Notes under the pieces: model-generated | What the model saw: only the letters and a program-made list of their open reading frames with translations | Database searches by the model: none | Told to the model about the DNA's origin: nothing | Source of the DNA: Vogesella mureinivorans | GTDB taxonomy: Bacteria; Pseudomonadota; Gammaproteobacteria; Burkholderiales; Chromobacteriaceae | Assembly (NCBI RefSeq): GCF_007644035.1 | Contig: NZ_VMTV02000346.1 | Span: 81,948 to 145,947 of the forward strand | Direction of reading: 5' to 3' | Length of the DNA: 64,000 nt | Shown here: positions 9,600-18,474 of the stretch, in pieces | Layout: every line of letters starts with the position of its first letter | Numbering within the stretch: the stretch's first letter is position 1 | Position numbers and translations under genes: made by a program

Positions 9600-10514
9600 A
9601 TGGATATTCAGCAACTGATAGACGACATCGCGCGCGATGTAACCCCCTACCTGCCCGGCGGCAAGCCGGCAGACTACATTCCGGCCCTGGCCGGTGAAAG
9701 TGCCGAACAGTTCGCCATGGCCGTGGCCACACTGGACGGGCAGCTCGTTCACACCGGCCTGGCGGACAAGCGCTTTTCCATCCAGAGCATTTCCAAAGCC
9801 TTCATGCTGGCGCACACGCTGGCACAGCACGGCGAGCCGATCTGGCAACGGGTAGGCAAAGAGCCATCCGGTAACCCGTTCAACTCGCTGGTACAGCTGG
9901 AATACGAGCACGGCATTCCGCGCAACCCCTTCATTAACGCCGGGGCGCTGGTGGTCACCGACATCGCCCTCAGCCAGCAAGGCGATAGCAGCGCCGCGCT
10001 GCGCACCTTTCTGCGCGAGGAAAGCGGCGAGCCGGCGCTGGACTTTGACTATGTGATTGCCTCGTCCGAAGCCGAGCACGGCCACCGCAATGCCGCGCTG
10101 GCGCACTTCATGAAAAGCTGCGGCAATATCCGCAACCCGGTAGACCAGATACTGGCGCACTACTTCCGCGCCTGCAGCCTGCGTATGTCGGTACGCGAGC
10201 TGGCCCGTGCCGGCCTGTTTCTGGCTAACCACGGCGCCTCGCCGGTCAGCGGCCAACAGCGCCTGAGCCGCAGCCAGGCCAAACAGGTGAACGCCATCAT
10301 GCTGACCTGCGGCACCTACGATGCAGCAGGCGAGTTTGCCTACCGCGTGGGTCTGCCGTGCAAGAGTGGCGTGGGTGGCGGCATTCTGGCCATCCTGCCG
10401 GGCAAGATGAGCATTGCCGTATGGAGCCCGGGGCTGGATGCACGTGGCAACTCGCTGGCCGGCTTAGAGGCGCTGGACCGTTTTACCACCCGCAGCGGCG
10501 AATCGGTGTTCTGA
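9600..10514 (+). CDS. glsA: Glutaminase
   Basis: Serine-dependent beta-lactamase-fold glutaminase of 304 residues; it converts glutamine to glutamate and ammonia. The nucleophile motif SIQSISKAF is visible, together with EPSGNPFNS, PRNPFINAGAL and GVGGGILA typical of the family. I chose ATG at 9600 (MDIQQLIDDIARD), which gives the standard family length. The frame is open to 9486, but the extra 38 residues are Arg/Gly-rich and coincide with a motif-bearing intergenic stretch. Expression ends at a perfect hairpin 2 bp after the stop. Confidence 0.92.
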   Translation: MDIQQLIDDIARDVTPYLPGGKPADYIPALAGESAEQFAMAVATLDGQLVHTGLADKRFSIQSISKAFMLAHTLAQHGEPIWQRVGKEPSGNPFNSLVQLEYEHGIPRNPFINAGALVVTDIALSQQGDSSAALRTFLREESGEPALDFDYVIASSEAEHGHRNAALAHFMKSCGNIRNPVDQILAHYFRACSLRMSVRELARAGLFLANHGASPVSGQQRLSRSQAKQVNAIMLTCGTYDAAGEFAYRVGLPCKSGVGGGILAILPGKMSIAVWSPGLDARGNSLAGLEALDRFTTRSGESVF

Positions 10515-10515
10515 T

Positions 10516-10558
10516 GAAGGTTGGCCGCATAGGCAGCAGCAGCCTGCGGCCAACCTTC
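10516..10558. terminator. Perfect 14-bp hairpin made of two facing 10-mer motifs
   Basis: GAAGGTTGGCCGCA and its exact complement TGCGGCCAACCTTC are separated by 15 bp. It starts 2 bp after the glsA stop and lies 20 bp beyond the stop of the converging gene at 10578, so it could serve both. No long T-run is present. Confidence 0.7.
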
Positions 10559-10577
10559 GCCATGGCACGCCATACGC

Positions 10578-11336
10578 CTAATATCGCGCCTGGGCCTCGG
10601 CCAGCAAATAGTTCAGGCTGCGGTCCTGCTTCATACGCCGCAGCGTCTGGTTAATGCGTGTCATCAGCGCCTGCGCCTGCGGGTGCTGTCGCGCAATGGC
10701 AAAATAGTTCGGGTCTTGCATGATCGGCAGGCTGACAATACGCAGCTGCTCGATGGGAATGCGCGCCTGACGGGCGTTGTAGCGCACGGCATGAGCGCCA
10801 CCAGCAATCACGGCGGCGTCCAGCCTGCCCGCCAACAGCATCAGCAGCCGCTGTGCCGGGCCACCATCTTCGTTGATGCGCATAGCAGGCATGGCGGCAT
10901 TAAAGGCCTCGCTAAAACGCGATGCGCGGGTGGTGCCTACCCGCCGCCCTGCCAGATCGGTAGGGTGATGAAAGGCAAAGGGGCGGGCTGCCGCCTGCAC
11001 CAGCACCACCGGGTCGTCCATCACCACACTGGAAAACAGCATCTGCGCTTCGCGCTCTGGCGTACGGGAAAACACCGGCGCCATGATGCCCCTCCCTGCG
11101 GCTACCTCCTGGATGGCACGCGCCCACGGCAGGCAGCGCGCCTCGGCCTCGATACCCGCCTGTTTCAAGATAGCCAGCCCCAGCTCCACGCCGTAGCCAC
11201 GCAGCCGGCCATATTCTGCATAGTGTTTGGGCACCGTATGTTCGCTGCAATACATGCGCAGCGCCTCGGCCTGCGCAGGCATGAGCAAGCAAAAGAAAAA
11301 GCCTGCTAGGCAGGCTTTGGGTAACTGGGTGGCCAA
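10578..11336 (-). CDS. Periplasmic substrate-binding protein, family 3 (orphan)
   Basis: Protein of 252 residues in the bacterial extracellular solute-binding family 3 fold (amino-acid type), with LRGYGVELGLAILKQAG, LPWARAIQEVAAG and DLAGRRVGTTRASRF. The N-terminus KACLAGFFFCLLMPAQAEA is a plausible signal peptide with cleavage after AQA. The in-frame start is TTG at 11336, 2 bp after the yebC stop, with GGACG just upstream. The signal-peptide codons also contain the hairpin terminator of yebC. An ATG at 11283 would remove the export signal. No permease or ATPase is adjacent, so it may be a sensor-type or orphan binding protein. Ligand unknown. Confidence 0.7.
   Translation of the reverse strand: MATQLPKACLAGFFFCLLMPAQAEALRMYCSEHTVPKHYAEYGRLRGYGVELGLAILKQAGIEAEARCLPWARAIQEVAAGRGIMAPVFSRTPEREAQMLFSSVVMDDPVVLVQAAARPFAFHHPTDLAGRRVGTTRASRFSEAFNAAMPAMRINEDGGPAQRLLMLLAGRLDAAVIAGGAHAVRYNARQARIPIEQLRIVSLPIMQDPNYFAIARQHPQAQALMTRINQTLRRMKQDRSLNYLLAEAQARY
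11290..11318 (-). terminator. Terminator of yebC inside the next gene's signal sequence
   Basis: AAAGCCTGC / GCAGGCTTT with a 3-nt loop, then TTTTTCTTTT on the minus strand. It starts 21 bp after the yebC stop and lies in the 5' codons of the binding-protein gene. Confidence 0.8.
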
Positions 11337-11338
11337 GC

Positions 11339-12064
11339 TCAGTCGTCCAGCACGGCCGAGGTGTATACCTCTTGCACGTCGTCCAGGTCTTCCAGCGCGT
11401 CCAGCAGCTTTTGCATGCGCACGGCGTCGTCGCCGGCCAGCACGCTTTCATTTTGCGGGCGCATGGTGACTTCGCCCATTTCCGACTTGAAGCCAGCCGC
11501 TTCCAGCTCGCCCTTGATGCGGGTGAACTCGTACGGCGGGGTAATCACCTCCAGCGAGCCGTCGTCGTTGCTGACCACGTCGTCGGCACCGGCTTCCAGC
11601 GCTTTTTCCATCAACGCATCTTCGTCGGTACCCGGCGCAAACACCAGGTAGCCGCAGTGGGTAAACTGGAACGCCACGCAGCCGTCGGTGCCCATATTAC
11701 CACCGTATTTGGAGAAAGCATGGCGCACGTCGGCTACGGTGCGGGTTTTGTTGTCGGTCAGGCAGTCCACCATCACGGCCGCGCCGCCAATGCCGTAACC
11801 TTCGTAACGGCATTCCAGGTAATCCACGCCTTCCAGCGTGCCGGCACCGCGGTCGATGGCGCGCTGGACGTTGTCCTTGGGCATGTTGGCATCCCAGGCC
11901 TTATCCACCGCCAGACGCAGGCGCGGGTTGGAATCGATGTCGGCGCCACCCATTTTGGCAGCAACGGTGATTTCCTTGATCAGACGGGTAAAGATTTTGC
12001 CGCGCTTGGCGTCAGCGCGTTCCTTCTTGTGCTTGATATTCGCCCATTTACTGTGGCCAGCCAT
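11339..12064 (-). CDS. yebC: YebC/PmpR family protein (translation/transcription factor)
   Basis: Protein of 241 residues starting [20 protein letters not shown], the canonical YebC start; GAGGC lies just upstream. The open frame extends 25 residues further upstream but without family similarity. The middle part [33 protein letters not shown] and the C-terminal domains are complete. Family members bind DNA as regulators (PmpR) or help ribosomes through proline-rich stretches. It lies downstream of and unlinked to the flagellar genes, whose last gene (fliR) ends 79 bp upstream of its start. Confidence 0.93.
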   Translation of the reverse strand: MAGHSKWANIKHKKERADAKRGKIFTRLIKEITVAAKMGGADIDSNPRLRLAVDKAWDANMPKDNVQRAIDRGAGTLEGVDYLECRYEGYGIGGAAVMVDCLTDNKTRTVADVRHAFSKYGGNMGTDGCVAFQFTHCGYLVFAPGTDEDALMEKALEAGADDVVSNDDGSLEVITPPYEFTRIKGELEAAGFKSEMGEVTMRPQNESVLAGDDAVRMQKLLDALEDLDDVQEVYTSAVLDD

Positions 12065-12143
12065 AAAAGCCTCGGTTTCAGTGTGTTGGCAGCCTGCCAC
12101 CGGCAAGCCGCAAAAATTTTCAGTGCGGGATTCTAGCAAAAAG

Positions 12144-12920
12144 CTAGCGCGCCTTCAGCAACGCTGCAATAAAGTCGAAAGACTCGCGGTAAAGCTGCGA
12201 CAAGGCGGGCTCCATCAGCGGCAGCGACAGGTAGAGCGCTACAAAGCCAATGAACAGCGTGACGGGAAAGCCAAAGGAGAACACGTTGAACTGCGGCGCC
12301 GCGCGGGTCATCACCCCGATAGCCAGGTTGACTACCAATAGCGTGCCAACGACCGGCAAAGACAGCCACAGCCCCCATTCAAACAGCTTGCCCCCCCATA
12401 CGGCCAGGCTATACAGCGAAGCCGCCGGAAACGGCGCCCCCACCGGCATCAGGCGGAAGCTTTCGGCCAGGGTGGCAATCAACACCTGGTGGCCGTCAAA
12501 GGTCAGGAAGATCAGGGTGGCAAATACGCTCAGTACGCGGGAAACAGCCGGTACCTGGGCGGAGTGCTGCGGGTCGAAAAACATGGCAAAGCCCAGGCCC
12601 ATCTGGCTGCCCATCAGAAAACCGGCCATTTCTACCCCGGTGAGCACGATGCGCATCACCGTGCCGATGATGATGCCGATCAGCAGCTGCTGCATGACGA
12701 TCAGCGTGCCCTGGGCCGACACCACCGACACCTCGGGCATGGGCGGCAGTACCGGCGCCAGCACAATGGTAAGAAACATGGCGAAACCCGCCTTGTAGCG
12801 GCGCGGTATGCTTTTGGACGACAGCAGCGGGTCGGCCAGCATCAGGCCCACAATGCGGGCAAACGGCCACAGGAAATACGCCAGTAGCGCATTGATCTGG
12901 GCATCGCCGAAACTGATCAT
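12144..12920 (-). CDS. fliR: Flagellar export gate protein FliR
   Basis: Integral membrane protein of 258 residues with about six to seven hydrophobic segments. The opening [32 protein letters not shown] and the block [34 protein letters not shown] are typical of FliR. It joins FliP and FliQ in the type III export gate. It is the last gene of the fliLMNOPQR run and starts 3 bp after the fliQ stop. flhB, often next, is absent here. Confidence 0.95.
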   Translation of the reverse strand: MISFGDAQINALLAYFLWPFARIVGLMLADPLLSSKSIPRRYKAGFAMFLTIVLAPVLPPMPEVSVVSAQGTLIVMQQLLIGIIIGTVMRIVLTGVEMAGFLMGSQMGLGFAMFFDPQHSAQVPAVSRVLSVFATLIFLTFDGHQVLIATLAESFRLMPVGAPFPAASLYSLAVWGGKLFEWGLWLSLPVVGTLLVVNLAIGVMTRAAPQFNVFSFGFPVTLFIGFVALYLSLPLMEPALSQLYRESFDFIAALLKAR

Positions 12921-12923
12921 GTG

Positions 12924-13193
12924 TTAGCCGATAACGCTGGGAATGCTCTGGAACAGGCGCGTCATGTAGTCCAGCAGGGTGGTCATCATCCAGGGGCCGG
13001 CCAGCACCAGCACCAGAAACATGGCCAGCAGCTTGGGGATGAAGGTGAGCGTCATTTCGTTGATCTGGGTGGCCGCCTGCAAGATGCTGACCAGCAAGCC
13101 CACCAGCAGCGACACGGCCAGCGGTGGCGCCGATACCAGAATCAGTACAAACAGCGCGTTCTGCACCAGGTTAATGACGGTTTCAGGGGTCAT
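12924..13193 (-). CDS. fliQ: Flagellar export gate protein FliQ
   Basis: Two-helix membrane protein of 89 residues, MTPETVINLVQNALFVLILVS, with the conserved ILQAATQINEMTLTFIPKLLA block. It packs around FliP in the export gate. It is placed between fliP (8 bp upstream) and fliR (3 bp downstream). Confidence 0.95.
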   Translation of the reverse strand: MTPETVINLVQNALFVLILVSAPPLAVSLLVGLLVSILQAATQINEMTLTFIPKLLAMFLVLVLAGPWMMTTLLDYMTRLFQSIPSVIG

Positions 13194-13201
13194 GTCAGCT
13201 C

Positions 13202-13945
13202 CTACTTGGCGGCAAAGCTCTGCACCAGCGAGCCCATGATCAATGCCCAGCCATCTACCAGCACGAACAGCATCATTTTGAATGGCAGGGAAATGATCAC
13301 CGGCGACACCATCATCATGCCCATGGCCATCAGGATACTGGCCACCACCAGGTCAATGATCAGAAACGGGATAAACACCATGAAGCCGATCTGGAATGCG
13401 GTTTTCAGCTCGCTCACCACAAAGGCCGGCACCAGGGTTTTCAGTGACACGTCGGCCTTGCTGGCCGGGGCGGGTGACTGCGAAATCTCGATGAAAAACT
13501 GCAAGTCTTTCTCGCGTGTCTGCGACAGCATGAAAGCCTTCATCGGTATGGCTGCTTCGTCGGCGGCCTGCTGAAAGGTGATACGGTCTTCAGACAACGG
13601 CACCCAGGCTTTGTTATAAACCTGCTCCAGCGTAGGGGTCATCACGAAGATGGTCAGAAACAGTGCCAGGCCAATCAGCACCTGGTTGGGCGGCGACTGC
13701 ATGGTACCCAGCGCCTGGCGCAGCAGCGACAGCACAATCACGATGCGGGTAAACGCGGTCATCATCAGTGTCATGGCAGGGATAAAACTGAGGCCCGTCA
13801 TAAGCAATAACATCTGCAGGCTGAGCGAATAGTTTTGCCCGCCCCCCGGTGCCGGGGTGCTGTTCATCATGGGCAGGCCTGCGGCCCATACGCTTACCGG
13901 CAATACCAGTGACAGCAGCATTACCAGCCAGAACTTTCGTTTCAT
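13202..13945 (-). CDS. fliP: Flagellar export gate protein FliP
   Basis: Protein of 247 residues with a cleavable signal peptide ([20 protein letters not shown]) and four membrane helices. Conserved blocks are [37 protein letters not shown] and [18 protein letters not shown]. It forms the core pentamer of the export gate. Start overlaps the fliO stop by 4 bp, indicating translational coupling. Confidence 0.96.
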   Translation of the reverse strand: MKRKFWLVMLLSLVLPVSVWAAGLPMMNSTPAPGGGQNYSLSLQMLLLMTGLSFIPAMTLMMTAFTRIVIVLSLLRQALGTMQSPPNQVLIGLALFLTIFVMTPTLEQVYNKAWVPLSEDRITFQQAADEAAIPMKAFMLSQTREKDLQFFIEISQSPAPASKADVSLKTLVPAFVVSELKTAFQIGFMVFIPFLIIDLVVASILMAMGMMMVSPVIISLPFKMMLFVLVDGWALIMGSLVQSFAAK

Positions 13946-14373
13946 TCGCCCTCGCCCCCTTGGCGCTTACGGCTTTTTTCAATGGCTGCGGCCAACCACT
14001 GCGCAAATGGCGGCGTGGCAGCAGTAACGTTGGCCGCATCGGCCTGCGGTGGTTTATCCATGGTTTTGAGCAGGTTGACACTGCGGGACGTGACCCCCAG
14101 CACCAGCCACTCTCCCCCCAGCTCGACAATCACCACGCGCTCGTGCGGGCCCACCATCACCCCGCTCACCACGCGGGCAGGCTGAAAACGGCCCAGCATG
14201 CTACCCATGGTGAAGCGGCGAAACAGCCAGGCCGCGGCAAAAATCAGCCCCAATACCAGCAGCAGGCCAAACACCATTTGCACCATGCTCCAGAAAGGCG
14301 AAGGCCCCTCTACCGGAGGGGCCGCCCAGGCCGGGCTGGCTAGCAGGACGCACAGCGTAGATTTCAGTTTCAT
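13942..14373 (-). CDS. fliO: Flagellar biosynthesis protein FliO
   Basis: Small protein of 143 residues with a signal-like N-terminus, one membrane segment near residues 28-52 ([27 protein letters not shown]) and a basic cytoplasmic tail containing [21 protein letters not shown], typical of FliO. It assists assembly of the FliP ring. It overlaps fliN by 4 bp and fliP by 4 bp. Confidence 0.9.
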   Translation of the reverse strand: MKLKSTLCVLLASPAWAAPPVEGPSPFWSMVQMVFGLLLVLGLIFAAAWLFRRFTMGSMLGRFQPARVVSGVMVGPHERVVIVELGGEWLVLGVTSRSVNLLKTMDKPPQADAANVTAATPPFAQWLAAAIEKSRKRQGGEGE

Positions 14374-14828
14374 TTTTGCAGGCGGCGGATACGTTCAGCA
14401 GGGGTAATGATATCGGTCAGGCGGATACCGAAGCGGTCGTTTACCACGACCACCTCGCCCTGGGCAATCAGGCAGCCGTTCACCAGCACGTCCATGGGCT
14501 CGCCGGCCAGGCCATCGAGCTCTACCACCGAACCCTGTGCCAGCTGCAGCAGGTTGCGGATAGCGATCTTGGTGCGGCCCAGCTCTACCGTGAGCTGTAC
14601 CGGGATATCCAGAATCATGTCCAGGTTTTGCGGTACCGATTGGGCACTGCTGGCACCGGAGAAATCCTGGAACAGCGAGCTGGCAGTCTTGACCTCGGCA
14701 GCGGCGGCACTTTCGGCCACCTCCTGCTCGGCCATGGCGGCCGCCCAGTCGTCCATCACGCCCGCATCGCTACTATCGTCTACAGCACCCGCAACAGAAT
14801 CCGGGTCAAAGGCTTGCTCGTCAGCCAT
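14370..14828 (-). CDS. fliN: Flagellar switch protein FliN
   Basis: Protein of 152 residues with an acidic N-terminal part and a C-terminal SpoA/surface-presentation domain (LDIPVQLTVELGRTKIAIRNLLQLAQGSVVELDGLAGEPMDVLVNG). It is part of the C-ring with FliM and FliG. I placed the start at MADEQAFDPDS (14828), which overlaps the fliM stop by 8 bp; a longer frame to 14885 lies wholly within fliM. Confidence 0.95.
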   Translation of the reverse strand: MADEQAFDPDSVAGAVDDSSDAGVMDDWAAAMAEQEVAESAAAAEVKTASSLFQDFSGASSAQSVPQNLDMILDIPVQLTVELGRTKIAIRNLLQLAQGSVVELDGLAGEPMDVLVNGCLIAQGEVVVVNDRFGIRLTDIITPAERIRRLQK

Positions 14829-15831
14829 CTTCGTTCTCTCCATTGGGCAGGTCGGCCAGGTCGTGCGCGCCGGCCAGAATTGCATCTACTTTCAGTGCGT
14901 AGTTACCGGTAACCGTGCCATAGCTGCACTCCAGCACGGGGATACCCGATACGTCTGCAACAATTTTCTCGGGGATGTCCACCATGACCACATCACCCTC
15001 TTTCAGGTTCAGGATCTGGCCCAGGCTGATCTTGGCGGTAGCCAGCGTGGCCACCAGCTCTACCTCGGCCGCCTGCACCTGGCGTTGCATCAGGTTGACC
15101 CAGCGGTTATCCACCTCGGTACGGTCGGCCTGCATGGTACTGGCCAGAATGTCGCGCAGCGGCTCTACCATCGAGTATGGCAGGCAAACGTGAAAATCGC
15201 CGCCGCCGGCACCCAGCTCGATATGGAACGTTACCGCCACCACCACCTCGGTAGGGGTGGCGATGTTGGCGAACTGGGTGTTCATCTCGGAGCGCAGATA
15301 AGAGAACTCGATGGGGTACACCGGCTCCCAGGCTTTCTGGTACTCGGTAAACACCACTTCCAGCATTTTCTGGATGATGCGCTGCTCGGTAGGGGTGAAA
15401 TCCCGCCCCTCTACCCGTACGTGGAAGCGGCCATCGCTACCAAACAGGTTATCCACCACCAGAAACACCAGATCCGGGTCGAAAATCAGCAAGCCGGTAC
15501 CACGCAGCGGCTTGATATGCACCAGGTTCAGGTTGGTAGGAACCACCAGGTTACGAATGAATTCGCTGTATTTCTGTACCCGTACCGGCCCCACCGATAT
15601 CTCGGCATTGCGGCGGATAAAGTTGAAAAAACCGATACGCAGGTTACGCGCAAAACGCTCGTTGATAATCTCGAGCGTCGGCATGCGGCCGCGGACAATG
15701 CGCTCTTGCCGGCCGATATCGTACGACCGTACCGCGCCACTGTCCGCACCACCGCTTTCGTCGTCCTCTTCCCCGGTGACGCCACGTAGTAGCGCGTCGA
15801 CCTCTTCCTGGGACAGGATTTCATCAGCCAT
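14821..15831 (-). CDS. fliM: Flagellar switch protein FliM
   Basis: Protein of 336 residues. The N-terminus ILSQEEVDALLRGVTGE is the CheY-P binding segment; the middle domain and the C-terminal SpoA domain follow, and the GGDFHVCLPYSMVEPLRD block is conserved. It sits in the C-ring and receives the chemotactic signal. It is followed by fliN with an 8-bp overlap and starts 6 bp after fliL. Confidence 0.97.
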   Translation of the reverse strand: MADEILSQEEVDALLRGVTGEEDDESGGADSGAVRSYDIGRQERIVRGRMPTLEIINERFARNLRIGFFNFIRRNAEISVGPVRVQKYSEFIRNLVVPTNLNLVHIKPLRGTGLLIFDPDLVFLVVDNLFGSDGRFHVRVEGRDFTPTEQRIIQKMLEVVFTEYQKAWEPVYPIEFSYLRSEMNTQFANIATPTEVVVAVTFHIELGAGGGDFHVCLPYSMVEPLRDILASTMQADRTEVDNRWVNLMQRQVQAAEVELVATLATAKISLGQILNLKEGDVVMVDIPEKIVADVSGIPVLECSYGTVTGNYALKVDAILAGAHDLADLPNGENEDG

Positions 15832-15837
15832 ACGGGA

Positions 15838-16404
15838 TTACTGCTGCTGGATGATGAAGGAGGTAAACAGAACGCTATCGACCGGCTCTTCTTCGGCCGC
15901 GTCCATGGATTCATTCATGATGCGCTTGATCTGGGCGCGCAGCTTCACCTTGCCTTCAGCGGACGCAACGTCTTCTTCGGTTTTGGAAGACAGCAGCAAG
16001 ATCACGGCGCTACGGATCTTGGGCATGTAGGCTTTGAAGTTGGTTTTGGCCGCCTCATCCAGCAGCTCCGCCTGCATCTCGAGCTGCAGCATCGGTGCGG
16101 TTGGGCCACCGGACAGGTTCACCACGAAGGGTTCGACTTTCTCGAAAATCGGTGGGCCTTCTTTTTTCTCTTTTTTCTTCGGCTCTTTTTCCTGCTCTGC
16201 GGCGGCGCCATGTGCACCACCGGCAGCGGCCTCGGCTGCGTGCTTCTGGCCCAGGAACAGGTAAGCACCCAAACCGCCAACGGCCGCCAGGACCAGAACC
16301 AAAAGAACAATCACGATAATCATCAGCTTTTTATTGCCACCGGCCGGTGCCGGTGCCCCTGCAGCTGCTGCTTTCGGGTCTTCTTTTTTCTCTTTTTCAG
16401 CCAT
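15838..16404 (-). CDS. fliL: Flagellar basal body-associated protein FliL
   Basis: Protein of 188 residues with one membrane helix (residues ~27-50, KLMIIVIVLLVLVLAAVGGLGAYLFL), a charged Lys/Glu-rich linker (EKEPKKKEKKEGPP) and a periplasmic stomatin-like domain. It rings the stator units. It heads the fliLMNOPQR run, after an 87-bp gap from fliK. Confidence 0.93.
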   Translation of the reverse strand: MAEKEKKEDPKAAAAGAPAPAGGNKKLMIIVIVLLVLVLAAVGGLGAYLFLGQKHAAEAAAGGAHGAAAEQEKEPKKKEKKEGPPIFEKVEPFVVNLSGGPTAPMLQLEMQAELLDEAAKTNFKAYMPKIRSAVILLLSSKTEEDVASAEGKVKLRAQIKRIMNESMDAAEEEPVDSVLFTSFIIQQQ

Positions 16405-16491
16405 TTGGGTTTAACTCGTCATGAGGAAATTGTTAAAGCGTATTTTCCCCATTTCCGGGTCAATTGAACAGCGTTTCCACCGATTAAAGCA

Positions 16492-17943
16492 TCAGGCGTG
16501 AATACTCAGCCCGTTTTGGCGTGTAGATACGGCAGACAGTGCCGGTTCTGGCTCGGGCAATGCCTCTTCCTGGCCTGCTGCATGGCCTGGCTGCCGCCCT
16601 TGCCTACCCGCCTGCTGCTGCGCGTGCTCTTGCGCCTGCTGCTGTGCTTGCTGCTGATGCTGGGTAGATACCTGGGTACTGCCCAGCTGGATGCCACTGT
16701 TCTCCAGCATGCGCGCCAGCTGGGGCAGGCTGCTCTCTACAATGGCTTTGGCCTCCGGGTTGGCCGCTACCACAGAAATGGCGGCCTGATCCTGGCTATC
16801 GAAGCGAATCGAGATATCCAGCGGGCCCAGGTTTTCCGGCGACACCCGGATAGAAGCACTATCCAGCTTCAAGGCCACCATGCTGCCTACTTTCTCGCCA
16901 AAAGCCGACTGCCATTCGGCTGTACGTGCCATGGGGGGGTCAATACGCCATGCCTGCGCGGCGGTGGCAGGCGCGGCAGTTGTCAACACTGGCGGCAAGA
17001 TTTGCCGCTGGCCGGCCACCATCTCTGCCGCCTCATCTGCCGCAGCGCTGGCTGCCTGCTCGGCCAAACCAGCCTGCTGCATTTCCTTGCGGAACATCAG
17101 GCGTACATCTGCAGGCAGGATATCGGCCTTGCCATGCGCCGGCACGGTCACGGCCTGCATCGGGCTGTCGTCACGGGCAGTAAAGCCGCTTTGCTGGCCT
17201 GCTTGCTGAGCCAGCACAGGGACGGTTTGCGCGGGTGGCAACACACTGGCCGTACTACTCTTGTCTGCCAGTAGCTTGCTCACATCCGACGCTGCAGCAG
17301 GTGGCGCGCCCACCGCTTCACGCCTCGTCACTACCGCATCAGAAGGCTGCTGGGTGGGTGCGGCCAACGGCAAAGCGCCTAGTGCGGCCTGCTGCACTAC
17401 AACAGCTGCCGATGCGGGCTGGCTAGCTGCCGGGCTTGGCGCAGCTTGTGGCGCAGCCAGCGGCAATGCCGCCATGCCGGCCTGGGCGGCGAGCAATGCC
17501 TGGTCTGGCTGGCCGGGCTGGTCTTGCTGTTGCTGTTGTGCGCTATCACCCAGCGCTGGCAAGGCCTGCTTTTCTTGCACGGGCGGGGGCAGTGATGCAG
17601 GCGGCTGCAGCAAACCGGACATCTGCATCATCATGGCAGCATCGCTAGCAGCAGGCTGTGCGGCCAACGATAGTTCGCCCTGCGTGACAGGTGTGTCGCG
17701 TTTGGCAGATGCCCCCGGCGTGGCGGGCAGCAGCGAAGCCGGTGTCGCCACCGGCAAACCCAGCAAGCTGGTCAGGTCTGCCTGCTGGCCTTGCCCCCCC
17801 TCGCCAAGCTGGCCGGCAAACAGGCTGGCAAACAAGCCATCGCCTGCGGTAGCAGCCGTGCTGCCTGCGGCGGGCATGGCTGCGCTCTGGCTGGCAACGG
17901 CCGCAGTGGCGCTGTGTGATACGGGTTTCAAGGAGAAGCTCAT
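16492..17943 (-). CDS. fliK: Flagellar hook-length control protein FliK
   Basis: Protein of 483 residues. The long N-terminal two thirds are Ala/Gln/Pro-rich and low in complexity, as expected for the molecular ruler. The C-terminal Flg_hook domain (GSMVALKLDSASIRVSPENLGPLDISIRFD) switches export specificity. A Gln/His-rich tail near residues 435-470 is coded by a CAG-rich stretch. ATG at 17943 gives MSFSLKP; an in-frame GTG at 17952 is possible. It is separated from fliJ by 96 bp. Confidence 0.9.
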   Translation of the reverse strand: MSFSLKPVSHSATAAVASQSAAMPAAGSTAATAGDGLFASLFAGQLGEGGQGQQADLTSLLGLPVATPASLLPATPGASAKRDTPVTQGELSLAAQPAASDAAMMMQMSGLLQPPASLPPPVQEKQALPALGDSAQQQQQDQPGQPDQALLAAQAGMAALPLAAPQAAPSPAASQPASAAVVVQQAALGALPLAAPTQQPSDAVVTRREAVGAPPAAASDVSKLLADKSSTASVLPPAQTVPVLAQQAGQQSGFTARDDSPMQAVTVPAHGKADILPADVRLMFRKEMQQAGLAEQAASAAADEAAEMVAGQRQILPPVLTTAAPATAAQAWRIDPPMARTAEWQSAFGEKVGSMVALKLDSASIRVSPENLGPLDISIRFDSQDQAAISVVAANPEAKAIVESSLPQLARMLENSGIQLGSTQVSTQHQQQAQQQAQEHAQQQAGRQGRQPGHAAGQEEALPEPEPALSAVSTRQNGLSIHA

Positions 17944-18039
17944 GGCCGGCACCCCATGTACGGAATGAGGGGGTTAAAGCAGGAAACATGCCAATAGAAA
18001 TACGATCAGTACCACGCCGTGCAAGCCTGGCGGGCGTGG

Positions 18040-18465
18040 CTATTCGGGCTTGGGCCGGGCGGCAAATTCGTCTAGTGCTTTTTGCTCTTGCCGGCGTTGG
18101 CGCAGCGCCAGGCGGGCTTTCTCGCGCTCTTGCAGTACTTCATAGGATTTCAGCTGCTTGCGCTGCTGCAGCCACGCCTGTTTTTCCATCAGGAAGCGCT
18201 GCAGGCTGCGGTCTACCTCCCGCGTTTGCTGCTCGCGTGCATCATCCAGCTTTTGCAAAAACAGGCGATAGTCGGCCCATTGCGCCACACTGGTACCCGA
18301 CTGGCCCAGCGACAACATGCGCTGCTGATAGTCGCCGATATAGCCTGTGATTTGCGCCAGCGTGTTTTCAGCCTGGGTATGCGCCAGCTGTGCCTTGCGC
18401 ATGCGCTCTGCCGCCGCGTCCATGCGGTCGGTGGCCAGGCGGACTAGCAGGGCAAATTTGCTCAT
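18040..18465 (-). CDS. fliJ: Flagellar export chaperone FliJ
   Basis: Protein of 141 residues, almost entirely charged coiled-coil (RMRKAQLAHTQAENTLAQI and REQQTREVDRSLQRFLMEKQ), starting MSKFALLVRLATDRMD. It forms the stalk of the FliH-FliI export ATPase. It follows fliI by 9 bp. Confidence 0.92.
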   Translation of the reverse strand: MSKFALLVRLATDRMDAAAERMRKAQLAHTQAENTLAQITGYIGDYQQRMLSLGQSGTSVAQWADYRLFLQKLDDAREQQTREVDRSLQRFLMEKQAWLQQRKQLKSYEVLQEREKARLALRQRRQEQKALDEFAARPKPE

Positions 18466-18474
18466 GGCCTAGGC

